Source: Bacteroidota bacterium (lineage in GTDB: Bacteria > Bacteroidota > Bacteroidia > Bacteroidales > Lentimicrobiaceae). From it: a stretch of DNA of 6,965 nucleotides. The notes beneath the pieces were generated by a model. The model ran no database searches. It was not told where the DNA came from and saw only the letters and a list, made by a program, of their open reading frames with translations. The position numbers were made by a program, and so were the translations under genes. Of the stretch, positions 5,672 to 6,965 are shown piece by piece. Positions within the stretch are counted from its first letter, which is position 1; every line of letters starts with the position of its first letter. The DNA lies in the NCBI GenBank assembly GCA_023428585.1, contig JAEYXG010000225.1:1-6965 (forward strand), in the 5' to 3' direction.

Positions 5672-6965
5672 TTAATATAACGATTTAGTAAACGAAAATG
5701 TTGCAACGTCAAACAATCCTTTGTCAGCTAATTTCAACTCCGGAATAACCAAGAGTGACATAAAGGAGAGCGTCATAAAAGGTGCATCGAGCGTTGATCC
5801 TGCTTTTTGCACATTCCCGTTTATCTTTTGATACTTCTCCGCTATCACGTATCCGTCGTCGCATGACATCAGACCTGCAATGGGCAAAGATAGTGAATTA
5901 TTTTCATCTATAGTATATAAAGATATACCACCTTTATTTTTTATTACATTCTTGATGGATTGGAGAATGGAATCATCATCTGTGCCTACAGCTATAATGT
6001 TATGGCTATCGTGCGCTACGGTAGAGGCTATAGCTCCCTTTTTCAAATTAAACCCCTTTATAAATGCAATGGCCGGCTTTTGGGGTTTGTAACGGTTAAG
6101 TACCACCAGTTTCAGGATATCTCTCTCTATATCACTTACAATATAGTTATCACGAACTGTTGGTTCAACTTCAACAGCAGAAGTTACAAGTTGTCCATTA
6201 TAAGCCTGGATCACCTTAAGGGTGTTTCCGGTAGCCTCCACTCGCAGATCATCGGCTACGGGAATTAACGGATTAAAGTTATTTATAACTTCAACCGGAA
6301 CCTTTTCAATTAAAGAGCGCCCTGATTTGGCAACGCATTTGCCTGATTTATATGTTTCAAGAATATTAAACTCCTTCACATTGTCGACAAGAATAAAATC
6401 AGCCTGATCACCGACCTGCAGCAATCCCGACTGAAGGTTATAATGACGTACCGGATTAAGGGTACATGCCCTGATAACATCCATAAAGTTATACCCGGCA
6501 TCCACTGCCCGTTTTATGAGCAGGTTGATATGTCCTTCTATCAGATCGTCTGGATGCTTATCGTCAGAACAGAACATAATCATATCAGGGTAATCACTGA
6601 TCAATCCGATTAATTCATCAAAATTCTTTGCAGCACTTCCTTCCCTGATAAGAATTTTCATTCCTGCTTCAATTTTCCCAATAGCTTCCTCTTTTGTGAA
6701 GCACTCATGATTAGTAGTTATACCGGCTTTTGCATACTTTTCAACCTGCTCTCCCATTAATCCGGGTGCATGTCCATCAATTGGCTTATTATGACGTTTG
6801 GCAGCGGCAATTTTGGCATGCACACCAGGATCGTCATTCAAGACTCCTGGGAAATTCATCATCTCAGACAAGAAGTTTATTTCAGGCCATGAAAGAAGTT
6901 GATCAACCTCCTCAGGCCCCAATACGGCACCAGCTGATTCAAAAGGGGTTGCAGGTACACAGGAT
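5672..6965 (-). CDS. ade: Adenine deaminase, N-terminus outside window
   Basis: A cytosolic amidohydrolase-fold enzyme that converts adenine to hypoxanthine and ammonia in purine salvage (EC 3.5.4.2). The frame is open to the right edge: beyond the TTG at 6922 it continues as CVPATPFESAGAVLGPEEVD, a conserved stretch of this family, so the TTG is internal and not the start. About 430 residues are visible. Against a family length of about 540-600, some 110-170 N-terminal residues, including the HxH metal motif, lie outside. Visible landmarks are DGHAPGL (metal-ligand His), GITTNHEC (second His), CSDDKHPDDLIEGHIN (active-site Asp), the Amidohydro_1 end QVGDQADFILVD, and the adenine-deaminase C-terminal domain with VAHDSHNIIAVG and LSFMSLLVIPELKLADKGLFDV. 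No frameshift or missing key residue is seen. It reads into arsR with a 65-bp gap, so co-transcription is possible, but the palindrome in the gap suggests arsR also has its own promoter. Confidence 0.95.
   Translation of the reverse strand, partial: SCVPATPFESAGAVLGPEEVDQLLSWPEINFLSEMMNFPGVLNDDPGVHAKIAAAKRHNKPIDGHAPGLMGEQVEKYAKAGITTNHECFTKEEAIGKIEAGMKILIREGSAAKNFDELIGLISDYPDMIMFCSDDKHPDDLIEGHINLLIKRAVDAGYNFMDVIRACTLNPVRHYNLQSGLLQVGDQADFILVDNVKEFNILETYKSGKCVAKSGRSLIEKVPVEVINNFNPLIPVADDLRVEATGNTLKVIQAYNGQLVTSAVEVEPTVRDNYIVSDIERDILKLVVLNRYKPQKPAIAFIKGFNLKKGAIASTVAHDSHNIIAVGTDDDSILQSIKNVIKNKGGISLYTIDENNSLSLPIAGLMSCDDGYVIAEKYQKINGNVQKAGSTLDAPFMTLSFMSLLVIPELKLADKGLFDVATFSFTKSLY

Noticed and set aside
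6920..6922. TTG as the start of adenine deaminase
   Set aside because: The upstream in-frame codons encode a conserved adenine deaminase stretch (CVPATPFE) and the N-terminal catalytic part would be missing; the gene simply runs off the window.
1..6965. A novel defence, mobile or RNA-based system
   Set aside because: No transposase, integrase, repeat array, tRNA or rRNA, reverse transcriptase or toxin-antitoxin pair is visible; nearly all of the window is covered by recognisable gene families.

Overview
The window looks like chromosomal DNA from a member of the Bacteroidota. Three things point there. A secreted M1 peptidase ends in a type IX secretion (Por) C-terminal sorting domain. A lipoprotein of a Bacteroidota-type Ig-like family is present. 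The first gene is the tail of a DUF2723-type protein. The DNA is moderately AT-rich and there is no strong purine-rich Shine-Dalgarno signal, which also fits. I cannot resolve the order or genus.

Layout from left to right: (1) the C-terminal end of a large DUF2723/TPR-like protein on + (cut by the left edge); (2) a NodB-type polysaccharide deacetylase on +, 78 bp later; (3) a convergent M1 aminopeptidase on -, with signal peptide and type IX sorting tail; (4) a 125-bp divergent intergenic region; (5) a 614-residue Ig-like lipoprotein on +, ending in a terminator-like hairpin that covers its stop codon; (6) a convergent small ArsR-family regulator on -; (7) upstream of it on the same strand, adenine deaminase, cut by the right edge. 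A 29-bp near-palindrome in the 65-bp ade-arsR gap is the best regulatory candidate.

The genes do not form one obvious pathway. Genes 1, 2, 3 and 5 share an envelope theme (possible glycosylation, polysaccharide modification, secreted peptidase, lipoprotein). Genes 6 and 7 are cytosolic (transcription control, purine salvage). The most distinctive signal is the density of the Bacteroidota O-glycosylation consensus D-(S/T)-(A/I/L/V/M/T): 16 copies in the lipoprotein and 6 in the M1 peptidase, against 1 in about 530 visible residues of the two cytosolic proteins. I found no mobile element, CRISPR array, RNA gene, phage gene or defence system. This is largely an ordinary housekeeping and envelope region, and I do not claim a new system.
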